NCBI GenBank assembly: GCA_019914995.1
Contig: CM034139.1
Location: 2,768,461 to 2,832,460 of the forward strand
DNA from: Acanthochlamys bracteata
Lineage: Eukaryota > Streptophyta > Magnoliopsida > Pandanales > Velloziaceae
Direction of reading: 5' to 3'
Length of the DNA stretch: 64,000 bases
Made by a program: the position numbers and the translations under genes. Shown piece by piece: positions 12,584 through 24,205 of this stretch (position 1 is the stretch's first letter; every line of letters begins with the position of its first letter). The notes below the pieces were generated by a model. The model was given only the letters and a program-made list of their open reading frames with translations, was not told where the DNA came from and searched no databases.

Positions 12584-12830
12584 AAAGCAATAAAAATAAC
12601 AAAGCATAGCAATGCAATCCAAATAGGTGAGCACCAATAAGCATACAACATGCATAGCAATAACAATAACAAAGCATAGCAATCCAATCCAAAATCAGTG
12701 AGCACCTATAAGCAATAACAACGTGCATAGCAATAAAAATAAAAAAAGCATAGACATACAACAAAAGTAGCGAGCACCTATAAAAATATATCATGCATAG
12801 CAATAACAATAACAAAGCATAGCAAAGACA
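12584..12830. repeat. Minisatellite, about 3.5 units of 70-73 bp
   Basis: Unit boundaries at about 12584, 12654, 12727 and 12797, giving periods of 70, 73 and 70 bp. Each unit contains CAATAACAATAACAAAGC followed by CAATCCAA and a GTGAGCACC box. The repeated Cys/Tyr-rich pattern in the minus-strand translation is an artefact of this repeat and not a protein. Confidence 0.85.
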
Positions 12831-12873
12831 CCAAAGGCATTACTGCTTGTAGCACTGAAAGCACAACAAAAAT

Positions 12874-13010
12874 CAAATGAGAGAGACAACATGCTAAGCG
12901 ATATTGATAGAAATCAAGAACCAGTAGGCAATTCCAAGGACCATGAAATATTAGATAACCACAAATTCCAAGCAAGCAGAAAGAAAAGAAAGGTAGAAAA
13001 ATTACCAGCT
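12874..13010 (-). repeat. Duplicated exon/intron-like unit, copy 1
   Basis: About 137 bp, clearly homologous (roughly 85% by eye) to 13707-13841: both start CAAATGAGAGAGACAACATG and end at a minus-strand exon-intron border (AGCTG followed by GTAA). Read on the minus strand it looks like the 5' end of an intron downstream of a short exon. Probably a duplicated piece of one transcription unit captured in repeats. No protein identity. Confidence 0.7.
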
Positions 13011-13164
13011 AAGGTTGTTGTCTTCTTCTCTACATATCTTTGCTGCTCACTCTAACACAAACCCAACAATCCCATCTCAATATTCTTCAATCTGAACCAA
13101 TATCACAACTTTCATGATCATTTGATGTTACTGATCAAACATTCTAATCCACAAAACCCAAATA

Positions 13165-13236
13165 CCCAGAATACTAAACGAACTCTTCTTCAACCCAACA
13201 CCCAGAATACTAAACGAACTCTTCTTCAACCCAACA
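13165..13236. repeat. Perfect 36-bp tandem duplication
   Basis: 13165-13200 and 13201-13236 are identical (beginning CCCAGAATACTAAACGAACT). Because 36 is a multiple of three, open frames across it show a duplicated 12-residue motif; I see no other support that these frames are genes. Confidence 0.95.
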
Positions 13237-13706
13237 AGAAAAAAAGATCAATTTTTTTTTCTTCTGCCCACCTTAGATCTCATTTAAGAACTGTAAAACT
13301 TCTTAAATTTAATAGAGAAAACCTACAAAAAACCATCAAAGAAAATGTGAACCTTGTCTCAAACACTAAGGCAACTAAAACTTTCTCACTCTTGTTCGTT
13401 CTCTTTCCTTCTTTCTTTATCTAGAAATTTGAACTCTCTTCCTTCAAAAATGAGAGAATACAAACATTTTTTAGAGAAGAAAAGAAGAATTAAGCAGAAA
13501 GGTGATGCTGGTGGGAAACGGGAATGGAACAAAACAACGGAAAGCGAAAAGATCTCATATATTAAAAAGAAAACATACTAGTTGCTTGTAGAATTTTTAG
13601 TCTTGAGTAAGATTTTTCTAAAATTATTTTTTCGCAGTGCAAACTTAAGATCTAACTGTGACAAGCAGAAGTAAGCAAACTTGATCACAAGATCTTGCTA
13701 ACATAT

Positions 13707-13960
13707 CAAATGAGAGAGACAACATGCTAATCAATATTGACAGAAATTAAGAACTAGTCGGGAATTCAAGAAACATGAAATTTTAGATAACCACAAATCC
13801 AAGCAAGCAGAAAGAAAAGAAACACAAAAAACTTACCAGCTGAAGATGAGGCCGATGACTGACAAAGGCTTAGAAGATCGGTTTGGAAGATCTCCTATGC
13901 ACTGCGAAGTAGTTCTGCTGGAAGATTTGAGCAGAGACGGCTCGGCTTTGAAGACTTAGG
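13707..13960 (-). other. Duplicated exon/intron-like unit, copy 2, with exon-like flank
   Basis: 13707-13841 repeats the unit at 12874-13010. Just upstream on the minus strand, 13838-13960 is GC-richer and open, with a strong donor (CAGCTG followed by GTAAGT at 13836). It could be a first exon of a host gene or of a non-coding transcript. The product is unrecognised. Confidence 0.4.
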
Positions 13961-14170
13961 GTTGAGCGAATGGGAGAGGTGAATAGAGGAGTGAATGAAC
14001 GAATGACGGTGGGTGAACTAACACAAAGTAGTGAATTGCGAGAATGGCAGTGGGTGTGCGAGCAGGGAGTAGTGAATGAAAGGAGTGAATGGCGAAATGG
14101 CGATGGGTGCGAACAGGGAGAAGAGTTAAATGCAGAGTGAAGAAATTAGTGAATCCGGATGGGTGAGCGA
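13960..14170. repeat. Degenerate tandem repeat rich in GAATG/GGTGGGTG
   Basis: Repeated phrases such as GTGAATGAACGAATGACGGT, GAATGGCAGTGGGTGTGCGA and GAATGGCGAAATGGCGATGG recur with a period of roughly 45-60 bp. GC content is higher than the surroundings. No convincing frame. Confidence 0.55.
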
Positions 14171-15780
14171 TTAATATGAATATAATTTGTCAAACTTATC
14201 AACGACAAAATAGTTAATTCAACTCACAATATACAAAAAGCTCTGTACTATTTATTGAAAAAGCATCAATCATATGCTTTTTTTAGGAAAAGAAGCTGCT
14301 TATATTAGGCAAAAGTAGTGAATGACAAACACTTATATTGTTGAGTGCTTTTTTGGTTAAAAGTCAGAAAAAGCATTCCTAAACATGACATGAATATTGA
14401 GCAGGATTCACCACTTAATACTCTCTTAAAAATTTCATTTTCTTGATAAATCAATATTATATCACAAATAACATAATCATTATTTCGTCGATATAGTTCA
14501 TAAAAATTCGCTTGTTTTTCGAACCACATTCACGTATTTAGGATTGTGAGAAAAGTATTGCAAGTGATTGCACCTCCATACTAATCAAATCAAATGAATC
14601 ATAAATACTATATACACAAATCCAAATGGATGTATAGCAACCTTTGGTCATTCTAATCTCTGTGTCTACATAATAATTAGAATGTCTACAATCATAATAT
14701 GAAGAGCTCATGAGGAAAGTCATCCATTCCTGAGAATTGGTTATTATGTAGAGCCATTTCAAAATATGCACTCCATATCTTTAGGAAATGGTCTCCTTTG
14801 AAATATCAATTCTAGAAAGAGCATATAGAGTGACATACAAACTCGGATAAATCCTTGACTAGTTGGTTAGAATTTGGATACAACCAGTCCCAAATATATT
14901 GTCCACACAATAGAGTGGTTCAACTTTAGTCTATAAAGATTGAACTTTGTTCAATTGCCCTACGTCTTGTGAATGTAGGAGAAATGCAACCAAAAATATT
15001 AGAAGAGGAATAATTAGGACCCACTATATACCAGTTGTTTCATAGTTTTTTTCTACATGATGATGAAACAATGTTCATATTATATTCACAAAATCCACAA
15101 GTTCATTATTATTATTTTATTAATTAAAAATAGGAGAAAATGTTGGCTGTAATGAAAAAGGAAAACCAGAATATAAAAAATACATAAGAACTTGATTGAT
15201 ATAATATTTGGTGATGTTTGATATAATATCGGAATACGTAAGAGGAGAGGGGTGAATTGAGTTGATATATAAAAAATTTAACATCTATCCTATTGAATAA
15301 CACTACTTTAATCAGCTAAGAAAAAGAGCTTCCCAAATAAAAATGTTATTGAATATGACAATTTCTATTAAAAAATTAAATCAATCACATAAGCACAGCA
15401 CAAACAATTTATGTAGTTCGACAAATAAATTTGCCTACGTTTAAGACCACTCTACTTGAGTGAAATTCACTATTCTTGCTTTGGAAAACAATAACACCTA
15501 AGCAAAGTGCTTTGCTAAGCACACATAACTTGATTGGTTCATATCTTGAGATGAACCTATAGTAATCTCAAGACTTCTTGCTTACTATCATCTCATAATC
15601 CTTACAAAATAGTTTTACTAGTGGAAGTTTCGCTAAGCCTTTCACTTCAAGTGTAATCAGCACTTGCATGTTTCTGTGTGTATTACAACTATGATTTACA
15701 GATCATGATCTATCACACAAATAAGAATTTTCAAATTAAATTATATTAACAAATAGAAGAATGCTAGTGATGAGAATTTG
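14171..15780. other. AT-rich intergenic stretch, no gene seen
   Basis: Open frames at 14305-14771 on the minus strand are short and match no family I know. Around 15390-15450 the phrase TTTATGTAGTTCGACAAATA resembles sequence often found in plant LTRs, so part of this may be LTR debris. Nothing firmer. Confidence 0.4.
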
Positions 15781-15989
15781 ATGTGGTTAGGCTTGTGTCT
15801 GAGAATTGGAGCTATAAGTAACTCTTTTTCTATTGCTTCTTGCTTAGCTGACAGCTTTGGTAAAATTATTGCCATTGAAGAAATTTTTTTCGTTGCAGCT
15901 ATTCGTCCCGAACTCCAAGGCCTCGTCTTCAATGTGTTGCGCTCTCTCGTGCGTTGATCAATCCGTTAAGCCACCCCAAGTCTGATCCG

Positions 15990-17570
15990 ATTGAGTGAGA
16001 TGGGCTCTTGCTGGATCTTGATCCAGTATTTAATTCGGCTTCCCTTTAGGCGATTTGACATCTCTACTGCAATTAATGAGGCCGTCGGCATCGAGAATTT
16101 TAGGCTACAAACTGATGATGAGACATTTGCTCCTGTTGGCCAGATGACTACTGTTCGCACTCTATTAGCAGTCGCTGCTATACGTCAGTGGCCTCTTTAT
16201 CAGATGGATGTGAAGAATGCTTTTCTTCATAGTACATTATCGGAGGTTGTTTATATGCAGCCACTTCCAGGTCTTTCTACTCCTCGGGGTCATGTATATC
16301 GTCTTCGTCATGCTATTTATGGACTCAAACAGGCTCCTCGAGTTTGGTTTGAGTGTTTTCGTCGAGCTATTACAAAGACAGGATTTCAGCAGAGTTTTCA
16401 AGATCACTCTTTATTTGTGCGGTCCTCACCGCAAGGGCGGGTACTCCTGTTATTATATGTAGATGATATAATTTTAACAGGAGATGATATTGCAGGTATT
16501 GCAGCCACGTAAAAGCACCTACATCAACAGTTTCAGAGAAGAACCTTAGATATCTACGTTATTTTCTTGGATTGGAGATTGCGTAAAGTATTAGAGGAAT
16601 TCTTATTTCTCAACAAAAATATACTTCTAACATTATTAAATCTGCAGGCTTATCTGATAGTCGGACGGTTGATACCCCTTTAGAGCTTCATGTGAAACTT
16701 CGTCCTACAGATGGTGAGCCTCTCATAGATCCTACTCGGTACAAACGGCTTGTCGGTCAGGTTGTCTATCTTTGTATGACTAGGCCGACATTTCTCATAC
16801 AGTAAGTGTCGTCAGTCAATTTGTTTCTGCACCGCGATCAGCACATTATAGTACTTTACTCAGGATTCTCAGATATCTTCAAAGCACTATTACTCGCTCT
16901 TTGTTTATGTCTTCCACATCTATTTTGGAGCTTCGAGCTTTTACTGATACAAATTGGGCTGGTGATCCAACCACTAGACGTTCTATTACAGGTTTCTGCT
17001 TATTTATTGGTGATTCATTGATTTCGTGGCGCAGTAAAAAACAAGATGTCGTTGCTTGTTTTTCAACAGAAGCCGAGTATCGAGCTATGGCTACTACCAC
17101 AAGGGAGATTATTCATGTACGGAGATTACTTACTGATATGGGGATTACTTTTGCAAAAGCTACTCCCCTTTACTGTGACAATCGGAGTGCTATTCAGATT
17201 GAAAGCAATCCAGTTTTTCATGGACGAACGAAACATATTGAGATTGACTGTCACTTCGTTCGTAAGCATTTTCTGTCAGGTATTATTTCTTTACCACATG
17301 TTGCCTCTACTGATCAACTGACAGATTTTTTTACAAAATCGCATCCAACATCGAGATTTCAAACGTTATTGAACAAACTCATGTTGTTTGACCCATCATG
17401 AGTTTGAGGGAGAATATTGGACTGTATTATCGGGCTATATGTGAGACAAGCCCATTATATGTACTATATAAATATCCGTACGTGTAAACTCTAGAGACGA
17501 TTATTCAATATACTCAATTCCATTATTATTTCTTCATTAATTATTTCAATATTGAATCCAAACTCTATCA
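15990..17570 (+). pseudogene. Ty1/copia relic (+): reverse transcriptase, RNase H and 3' LTR
   Basis: The 5' part is missing. An RT segment at 16100-16512 reads ETFAPVGQMTTVRTLLAVAA, YQMDVKNAFLH, IYGLKQAPRVWF and the catalytic YVDDIILTGDD. A decayed stretch with stops follows (16513-16900), then an RNase H open to a stop near 17401 with TDTNWAGD, SWRSKKQ, STEAEYRA, YCDNRSAIQ and HIEIDCHFVR. Directly after the stop a purine tract (TTTGAGGGAGAA, about 17403) precedes what looks like a 3' LTR of about 160 bp (from about 17415) carrying TATATAAATA. No 5' LTR was found, so the element is truncated and dead, although the RNase H catalytic acidic residues survive. Confidence 0.88.
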
Positions 17571-17572
17571 AC

Positions 17573-19560
17573 CGGAGTTTGAACCATAATACCTGAGCGC
17601 AACAACCGTATGTAGCTACATATTCTCCATCTGCAGTAGACATTGACACAGAAGATTGTTTCTTTGAAAACCAAGAAGATCAATCAGCCACCAGAAATTA
17701 CCAGAATCTACTTGAACCTCTCTATCAAGCTTGCATCCACCAAAATCGGCATGAACATAAGCAATGAAATTGAATTTACAACCCGCTGGATATAATAAGC
17801 CTAATTCTTTAGTATTCGTTAGATATGTAAGGATCTTTTAATAGCATACAGATGATATTCTTTAGGATAATTTTATAATCTAGCACATACATACACACTG
17901 AACTATATATCTATCACTTTGATGTTATGTAAAGAACTGAGTCAATCATACCTCTATAAGTTCTTTGATCAACTGATTTACATATTTCTTCCTTGTCGAG
18001 CTTGCAGAAAGTTGCCATGGGAGTGCTGATTTTCTTTGCACTTTTTATTTTGTATTTAGTGATTAAGTCTTTGATATACTTACTTTAGATGATAAAGATG
18101 CCATTTTCTAATGACTATTTGTAATCCAAGAAAATAGTTTAACTCTCCAATCAGACTTATCTCAAATTCTCTCTACATAAATCGGGCGAATTTCTTGCAC
18201 GGCTTCTCGTTAGTAGATCCAACGATATTATGTCGTCAATATGAATTTGCATGATCAAAATATCACCACTATATCATGCAAAATGAACAAGGGTAAATCA
18301 ATTTTTCACAATGAAAAGCCTTTTTTACAAAAAGGCTCTTAGGTGTGCATAGAAGCTCAAGGAGCTTGTTTGAAACCTTACAGTGCCTTGTTTAATTTAA
18401 AAATATGTTCTGAAAAATCTTTATTTTCAAATCTAAGAGGTTGTTCAACATAGACCCCTCTTTTAGAAAATCATTTAGAAATGCAATTTTAACATCCATT
18501 TGAAAAAAACATAAAATCTTTATGACATACAAATGCAAATAACATTCTGATGGCTTCAAACGAGCAATCGGGGCATATGTTTAATTTAAGCCAATGCCTT
18601 CTTCCTGATTGTATCTTTTTGCTACCAACTTACTTTTGTTTCTAATGATATTTTATTTTCTTTCATTTTATTTTTGAAAACTTATATAGTTCCTATGATG
18701 GATATATTAGTTGGTTTACAAACTAAATGCCATATATTATTTCGTTCAAATTGATTTAATTCTTCTTACATAGCGACAATCCTGTAATCATCTTTAAAAG
18801 CCTCAAAAATACATTTTGTATCAAACTTAGAAACAAACATATTGTGTTCAATTAAGTTACCTTTGAAATGAGATCTTGTTTTTATGCTTTCATCTAAATT
18901 GCCTATTCTATTTTTCTATGAGTAACTTTATATATGTTTGAATGATCTCGGCCTGATTTCATTAGTTTCTGGTTGACCTACCAGTTAATCAGATATTTAG
19001 TTGTTCATCAACAACATGTTCCTCTAGGATAGTGAGCCGCCTCTCAGCTGAAGTGAAGATATCTTCTTTATCTACATTTGATCCTGCATCTAAATTTGAC
19101 TCTTTTCTTGACCCACTGTTAGTCTTATAAAAAACAACATGAATAAACTCTTCAACAGTTGAAATACTTTTATTAAGCACCCTATAAGCCTTAGAGTTAC
19201 AAAAGTATCCAAGAAAAATAGCTTCATCACTCTTGGCATCAAAATTTTCAAAGTTATCCTTTCCATTATTTAACATAAAACATTGGTAACCAAAACATTT
19301 AAGGTATGCAATGTTAAGCTTTCTACCTATCAAAATCACATAAGGAGTTTTCTTAAGGACATGCCCAATAAATGCACTGGTGATGGTGTAACATAAAATG
19401 CTTACGGTTTCAGCCAAAAATTATTTAGATAAATTTTGTTTAAACAACATGATTCTTACCTTTTCCACCGGCACCCTATTTTTTTTTCAACAACGCCATT
19501 TTACTAAGGTGTTCTAGGAGCAGAGATGTTATGGACTACATTTATTCATCAATAGTTCAA
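17573..19560 (-). pseudogene. Ty1/copia relic (-): integrase, RT and RNase H
   Basis: Minus-strand copia coding remains, in order: integrase phrase HNISAPRTP and NGVVEKK (about 19450-19530), the integrase/pol linker ORF 18989-19417 (TPYVILIGRKLNIAYLKCFG, KSDEAIFLGYFCNSKAYRV), an RT region around 18000-18250 (HIDDII, GELNYFLGLQI, YIKDLITKYKI) and an RNase H end near 17600-17680 (FSKKQSSVSMSTADGEYVAT). Many stops. The RNase H is cut off at about 17573, exactly where the plus-strand copia LTR ends, so the two relics meet tail to tail. It is from a different copia lineage than its neighbour. Confidence 0.82.
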
Positions 19561-19725
19561 CACCCAAGACTAAAAGACTTAGATAGCAAGATTGCAACCA
19601 TAAACAATATCATAATAGCAGGACTGCAAAAACAAACATACAGAAATAATATGTGGTTATAAGTATACAACACACAGTGTCAATACTTCAATAGCATACA
19701 ATATTTAAAAATTTCAAATACAAAC

Positions 19726-19938
19726 CTAATAGAAATTATCAATATAAATATCATCAAGCAATTCACAATCATCTTCATCTCCATCCATATCTTCTTCCTC
19801 ATCGTGAGTTTTGTCTCCACTAGCTATCACATTATCTAAATCAACATTATCCATTGGTTGCTTTCCTTTAATGACAACATCATCATGAAAATCATGAATC
19901 TCCACAATCGCTATCAGGTTAACTCCCATGGCTCTCAA
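19726..19938 (-). pseudogene. Acidic tail-like fragment, possibly the C-terminus of the hAT pseudogene
   Basis: A 70-residue minus-strand frame very rich in Asp/Glu (DEEEDMDGDEDDCELLDDIY). Acidic tails are common at the C-terminus of BED/DUF659-type plant hAT transposases, and it lies downstream of one on the same strand. Association is by position and composition only. Confidence 0.35.
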
Positions 19939-20539
19939 TTTCTTTAATAATAGTATCTTTCTTATTCGAATAATTTACATTACAACCTACAGAAAACATA
20001 TAGCATATTATGTTAAATAATGAGCATAATCATTCATTTACTTAAAAAGCATCCAGAAATCATAATAGCATTCATAAGTAATAAGCATATTATATGTAGC
20101 ATTAAGTAATAGCATAATAGCATATAACATATAGCATTCAGCGGTTGTATAACTAAATATATCTTAATAAAGACATCCCAAGGCAAATCCAATAATGAGA
20201 AAATAGCGATATTACTATGATTTCTTCATTCATCATGGTCATCTCTCATAGAATTTAATATATTGCTAAAAAACTTTGAGAAGACTTGATACAAGAGATG
20301 TAGAAAAACACCTCAAATTATCTCACTAAGTAAAAAACACATTCCGGATAAATGAACCAAAATATTTCTGGATAAATGATGAATAAATTTACTGTCACTT
20401 GCATTAAGTAAAAGTATAATAGCATATAGCATGTAGCATATAGAATTCAGAATAGCATTCAGCCTATAGAAATATATAGAATTCAATTAGTTATAGCATT
20501 CAAAAATCGGAATAACATTTACCTAAAGTTTTGTCAAGA

Positions 20540-22595
20540 ATATCAGTTTCTCGCTACTTCAACAATCCACTCATCGTTAGAGGGTAGATCATCAAAGGTA
20601 CTAGAACTTGTACTTATACTTCTGATGCTTTTTCCTTTCAGTTAAATAGCACATAACAAAATACCAAGTTCTCCATCTTCTGTTGATGTAAATAGTTTCT
20701 TCTTTTCTTATGAAGTTCAACAATAAAGAGAGTCCTATAAGTTAGTTAATATATAAAATTTTTTAAAATAGTATTACATCTTAGTATCCTACTATTTCAA
20801 ATGCACTGCAATTACATTCACAGCCACAAGAACTACAAGTCAAACATAGAAGTCGAATAGCAAGTCTTTGTAACTCTGGACATATAGCTCCAAATGAATC
20901 CTACCAATCAGTTGGATATTTTTCTCCCCTTCCTACTATTGTAGAGTTGATGCCGAACAATCCTCTTGAATGTTTAAAGCCGAAAATTGTAAATCTATCT
21001 TTGCTCGCTTATTTGCATCAGCCACCATTCTTTCTATACAATTATATAACTTAATTTTATCTCCGCATCATCCTTAAATCAGGACAATAATGTTACTTGA
21101 GGGTTTAAATGGTAAATACAGCATGCAAAGGTCTATGCAATTGAAGCTCCCACCTTTCATTAATAATTTTCTCCACAGGCTCATAACTATAAGAAATTTA
21201 TAAAAAATGAGTAATAAATAATAATAAATTAATAATGACGAAACGGTTAAGTTAAACACTTAAACTTACTTAGTATTTACCTTTTCTTGACATGAGTAAA
21301 ATTTAATCGTATCTTTTTCTTTGCATGATCTATCTCCTTATAAATAAAACCCATAGTTGGTTTCTCATATGACAACCACTCGCAGCACTTTAGTAAAAGG
21401 ATAAGCGGTTTTCAAACATGTAATGTCGTTTCACAAAAATCTACTATCTAAAATCTTATATTGGATTTATTTTCCATCTTGTTTACCTGAAAATTTACAT
21501 GACTTCCAAGCATTAGAGCTGAACATACTCATTAACACACCCTAATGTTCATAAAAACATCACAAGGTCAAGTACGAAGTAGCAAATCAAGTTACACTCG
21601 GTCAAATCAAATCTCTCCCCTTTGTAAAATATCTCAATATAAAAATAAACTGGATCCTTTCATATATATAACTTTGTAATTCTTCTTCCATTGGTAAATG
21701 TCGCTTCTTCTCAAAATCCTCCAAAATAAGATCAATGAAATGGGCAGCACAAGGTGTCCAGTATAGCTTTTTTCTTTTCTTCATCAGTCTCTCTTCTTCT
21801 TTTTTCTTTTCAAATACCCTATCAACCGTTTTAGAGATATCAGAAGTATCAATAGACGATAAGAATACTATTCCTTTTGGACTATTCACTAAGAAATTAC
21901 ATATAGCTTTTTTTTGTCAGTCCAACCATCAGGTTTAATAGAACAATCAGTTTTTCTCCACTCTACTTTGTCGTCCTCAAGCAAAACCCTCACTCCACCT
22001 ACTTCTTTTTTTTAAATAAGTGTCCCTAAATTCATGATAAGAAGAAGGCTTAAGTCCAGCACCATACCTAATAACCAACTCAAGCATTTTCAAAAACTCC
22101 GAATTTTTTACACAATTAAAAGGAATTGCACTTGTTTTAAAAGACGAGCTATCTATTGATAACAGTCTTCTCTCAACTCTATTTCCAACAAATGATTAAT
22201 GCTTATCTATGAGTTTTCAAACCTAAGAGACTTCCTTCCAAACATACTCATCACTTCCTTTACTTTGAAAATTATTGTATTCTCTCATCTCCAGACTCTT
22301 TTTCCTCACCAAGTATTTTTACTTTTTTTTTGTCTTAAACTTCTTGAATTTTTGCTAAAAGCTCTAAAAATTTTATTCTAACTACTTCGGAAACTTGCTG
22401 ATATGGTTCAACTTCCTATGTATACATGCTAAGTGATCTTTGAAATAAAAAATATACCTAGTAAAAATCTTTTGACAATATTTGCACTTCACCTTTTTGG
22501 AATTGTTATCTACATCTATAGCATGCTCCTAACCCACATCAGACTCACTTCCAAAACTATTTTTTTTTATCTTTCGCAGAATCAGATGCAGACAT
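20540..22595 (-). pseudogene. hAT transposase pseudogene (BED zinc finger, DUF659, hAT dimerisation)
   Basis: Minus-strand relic of an autonomous plant hAT transposase. ATG at 22595 (MSASDSAK). A BED-type finger around 22410-22500 reads KVKCKYCQKIF with a downstream HLACIH. A DUF659 start at 21810-21889 (NSPKGIVFLSSIDTSDISKT) is followed at once by KRKKLYWTPCAAHFIDLILE, so the middle of DUF659 that normally contains the catalytic Asp region is deleted. The C-terminal dimerisation region (20640-20960) can be followed through stops and shifts: TDWWDSFG, LTCSSCGCECN, KKRRNYLHQQ, then FDDLPSNDEWIVEV. Not functional. Confidence 0.85.
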
Positions 22596-22689
22596 CTTGA
22601 TGTATATATTAACAAACCGTAATTAACAAATTAAAACCAAATCAATCTTAGTATATATATTAAGATATTGCACATAACTACATAATCGT

Positions 22690-22902
22690 AACTCTTAATT
22701 CACCTAGACTTGATAAAAAAATGTCAAAGAAAAACAAGTAAAAATAATGCTCGCTACTGGCTACTGTCCTAAGTCACAACTCATAACAATATTTTTTTCA
22801 ACTGTCTACTATCCTACCAAAGTACCTAGTCCAATTCTCGTCTTCTCAATGAAGCTATTTTTTCTTACTGACTATTATCCTACCTAATCTGGCTATTGTG
22901 AC
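22690..22902. repeat. Left half of a duplicated tract (CTACTGGCTACTGTCCTAAG type)
   Basis: Phrases such as CTACTGGCTACTGTCCTAAG, CTCGTCTTCTCAATGAAGC and GACTATTATCCTACCTAATC recur with variation in 23634-23840. The two halves flank the hAT copy at 22903. They look like a degenerate tandem array, possibly the 5' non-coding part of the hAT relic. Confidence 0.6.
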
Positions 22903-23633
22903 CATTGTTGTTAAAATCCCGATTTAAATCTTAAAATCTTACAATTTTATGATTTTACATCAACAAAACGATCTTACTTGATACAAGATCCTGATTTTAC
23001 TTCAAATCTATAAGATTTCGATCTTAATCCTAAAATTCTTAAGATCACGATTTTACTTGCGATCTTACGATTTCAGCTTATAAAAAATTTTCATGAATCA
23101 GAAGAGCTCTCGAGGGATTTTGAGTGAAGCTGAAATAGCTAAAGAAAATTAGTCGTTCGTTTGTAGCGGGTGCAATTGTGTTTAGTTTATTTCGTGAGGG
23201 ATTTATTATGAGAGCAAAATATTTTCTGTATGGTGGTATTTTGAATTATATTTTTTCTCTTTATTTTGAGGTGATAAAGACGGATTGTTTGATTACATAA
23301 GGAATTAGATTTTCTAAACTTGGTATAAGTGTACATTTACAAATAATGACATAATATATAAAGATATTGTGATAATAAGGTAAATGAATATAAAAAATTA
23401 TTAATGATATAGTTTATCTGAATTACAGATATGAACATTATTAATTTATTATATTAAGATGAAATATAAAAAAATTATATATTTAATTTTCAGCAATTTT
23501 AGCAAGTAGTATCTAAAATTTTAAAAGTATTAAATAAATTTATAAAAAAAATTATCGATTAGTAAGATCTTACGATCGTACTTAAACTCCCGATTTTACG
23601 ATCCTACATAAAATTCCGATCCTTACAACGTTG
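22903..23633. mobile_element. Non-autonomous hAT-type element, copy 2 (731 bp), with 8-bp TSD
   Basis: Same family and orientation as 10442-11221, homologous throughout. Flanked by ATTGTGAC at 22895-22902 and 23634-23641. Imperfect terminal inverted repeats: CATTGTTGTTAAAATCCCGA at the left, complement of CAACGTTGTAAGGATCGGAA at the right. Subterminal GATCTTACGATC/GATTTTACGATC motifs occur at both ends. Non-coding. The two copies differ by scattered substitutions and small indels, so neither insertion is very recent. Confidence 0.88.
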
Positions 23634-23840
23634 ATTGTGACTAGAAGAAAAACAAGTAAAAGCACTACTAAGTGTTTACTACTACCCATGTCCTAAGTCA
23701 TAACAAGTAACAACAATTTTCTTAAAACAATATTTTCCTATTGGCTATTGTCCTGCCCAATCTAATGCTCATCTTCTCATCAAAGCATATTTTTTTCCTA
23801 TTAACTAATGTCCTACCTAGTTTACTGGCTACTTTCATAA
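23634..23840. repeat. Right half of the duplicated tract
   Basis: Counterpart of 22690-22902: AACAAGTAAAAGCACTACTA, CATGTCCTAAGTCATAACAA, CTATTGGCTATTGTCCTGCC and CTCATCTTCTCATCAAAGCA. The homology explains an apparent repeat on both sides of the hAT insertion that is far longer than a target-site duplication. Confidence 0.55.
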
Positions 23841-23934
23841 TAATAATTCATCTGCAATTGTTCCTACTGGCTATTATCAACTATTTGCAAACAGTTTCTC
23901 CTTACTGGTGGAGAAATAAAAATTGATTGATTAA

Positions 23935-24165
23935 CAGACAAATGAAAATTAACAAAAAATATTTTGCAAACAATTCATCCTCAATCAATCAATAGAGAAA
24001 CTTTTTGCACTCGATTCATCTTCAATCGGTTAACAGAGAGATAAAAATCAATAGAGGAATTTTTTTAATCAATTCATCTTCAATCAATCAACAAGGAATA
24101 ACAATCAACAGAAAATTTTTTTGAAACAATTCATCTTCATTCACCAATCAATCAATAGAGTCAAA
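23935..24165. repeat. Degenerate tandem repeat, about four units of 50-60 bp
   Basis: Recurrent phrase AATTCATCTTCAATCAATCA followed by an A-rich and then T-rich segment, repeated near 23965, 24020, 24078 and 24127 with many substitutions. No coding signal. Confidence 0.6.
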
Positions 24166-24205
24166 ATTCGAAGCAGAGTAACACCTATTCGTCACACGAG
24201 GGAGA

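Noticed and set aside
12414-12815. 133-codon Cys/Tyr/Leu-rich minus frame
   Set aside because: Translation of the 70-bp minisatellite; the repeated peptide pattern has no independent support.
13122-13581. Plus-strand frames with a duplicated NTQNTKRTLLQP motif
   Set aside because: The motif is caused by the 36-bp perfect tandem duplication; no homologue or codon bias.
22690-23840. Long direct repeats around the hAT copy taken as an LTR pair
   Set aside because: Similarity is patchy and tandem-like, with no TG...CA ends, primer site or purine tract; the 8-bp TSD of the inner hAT explains the insertion.
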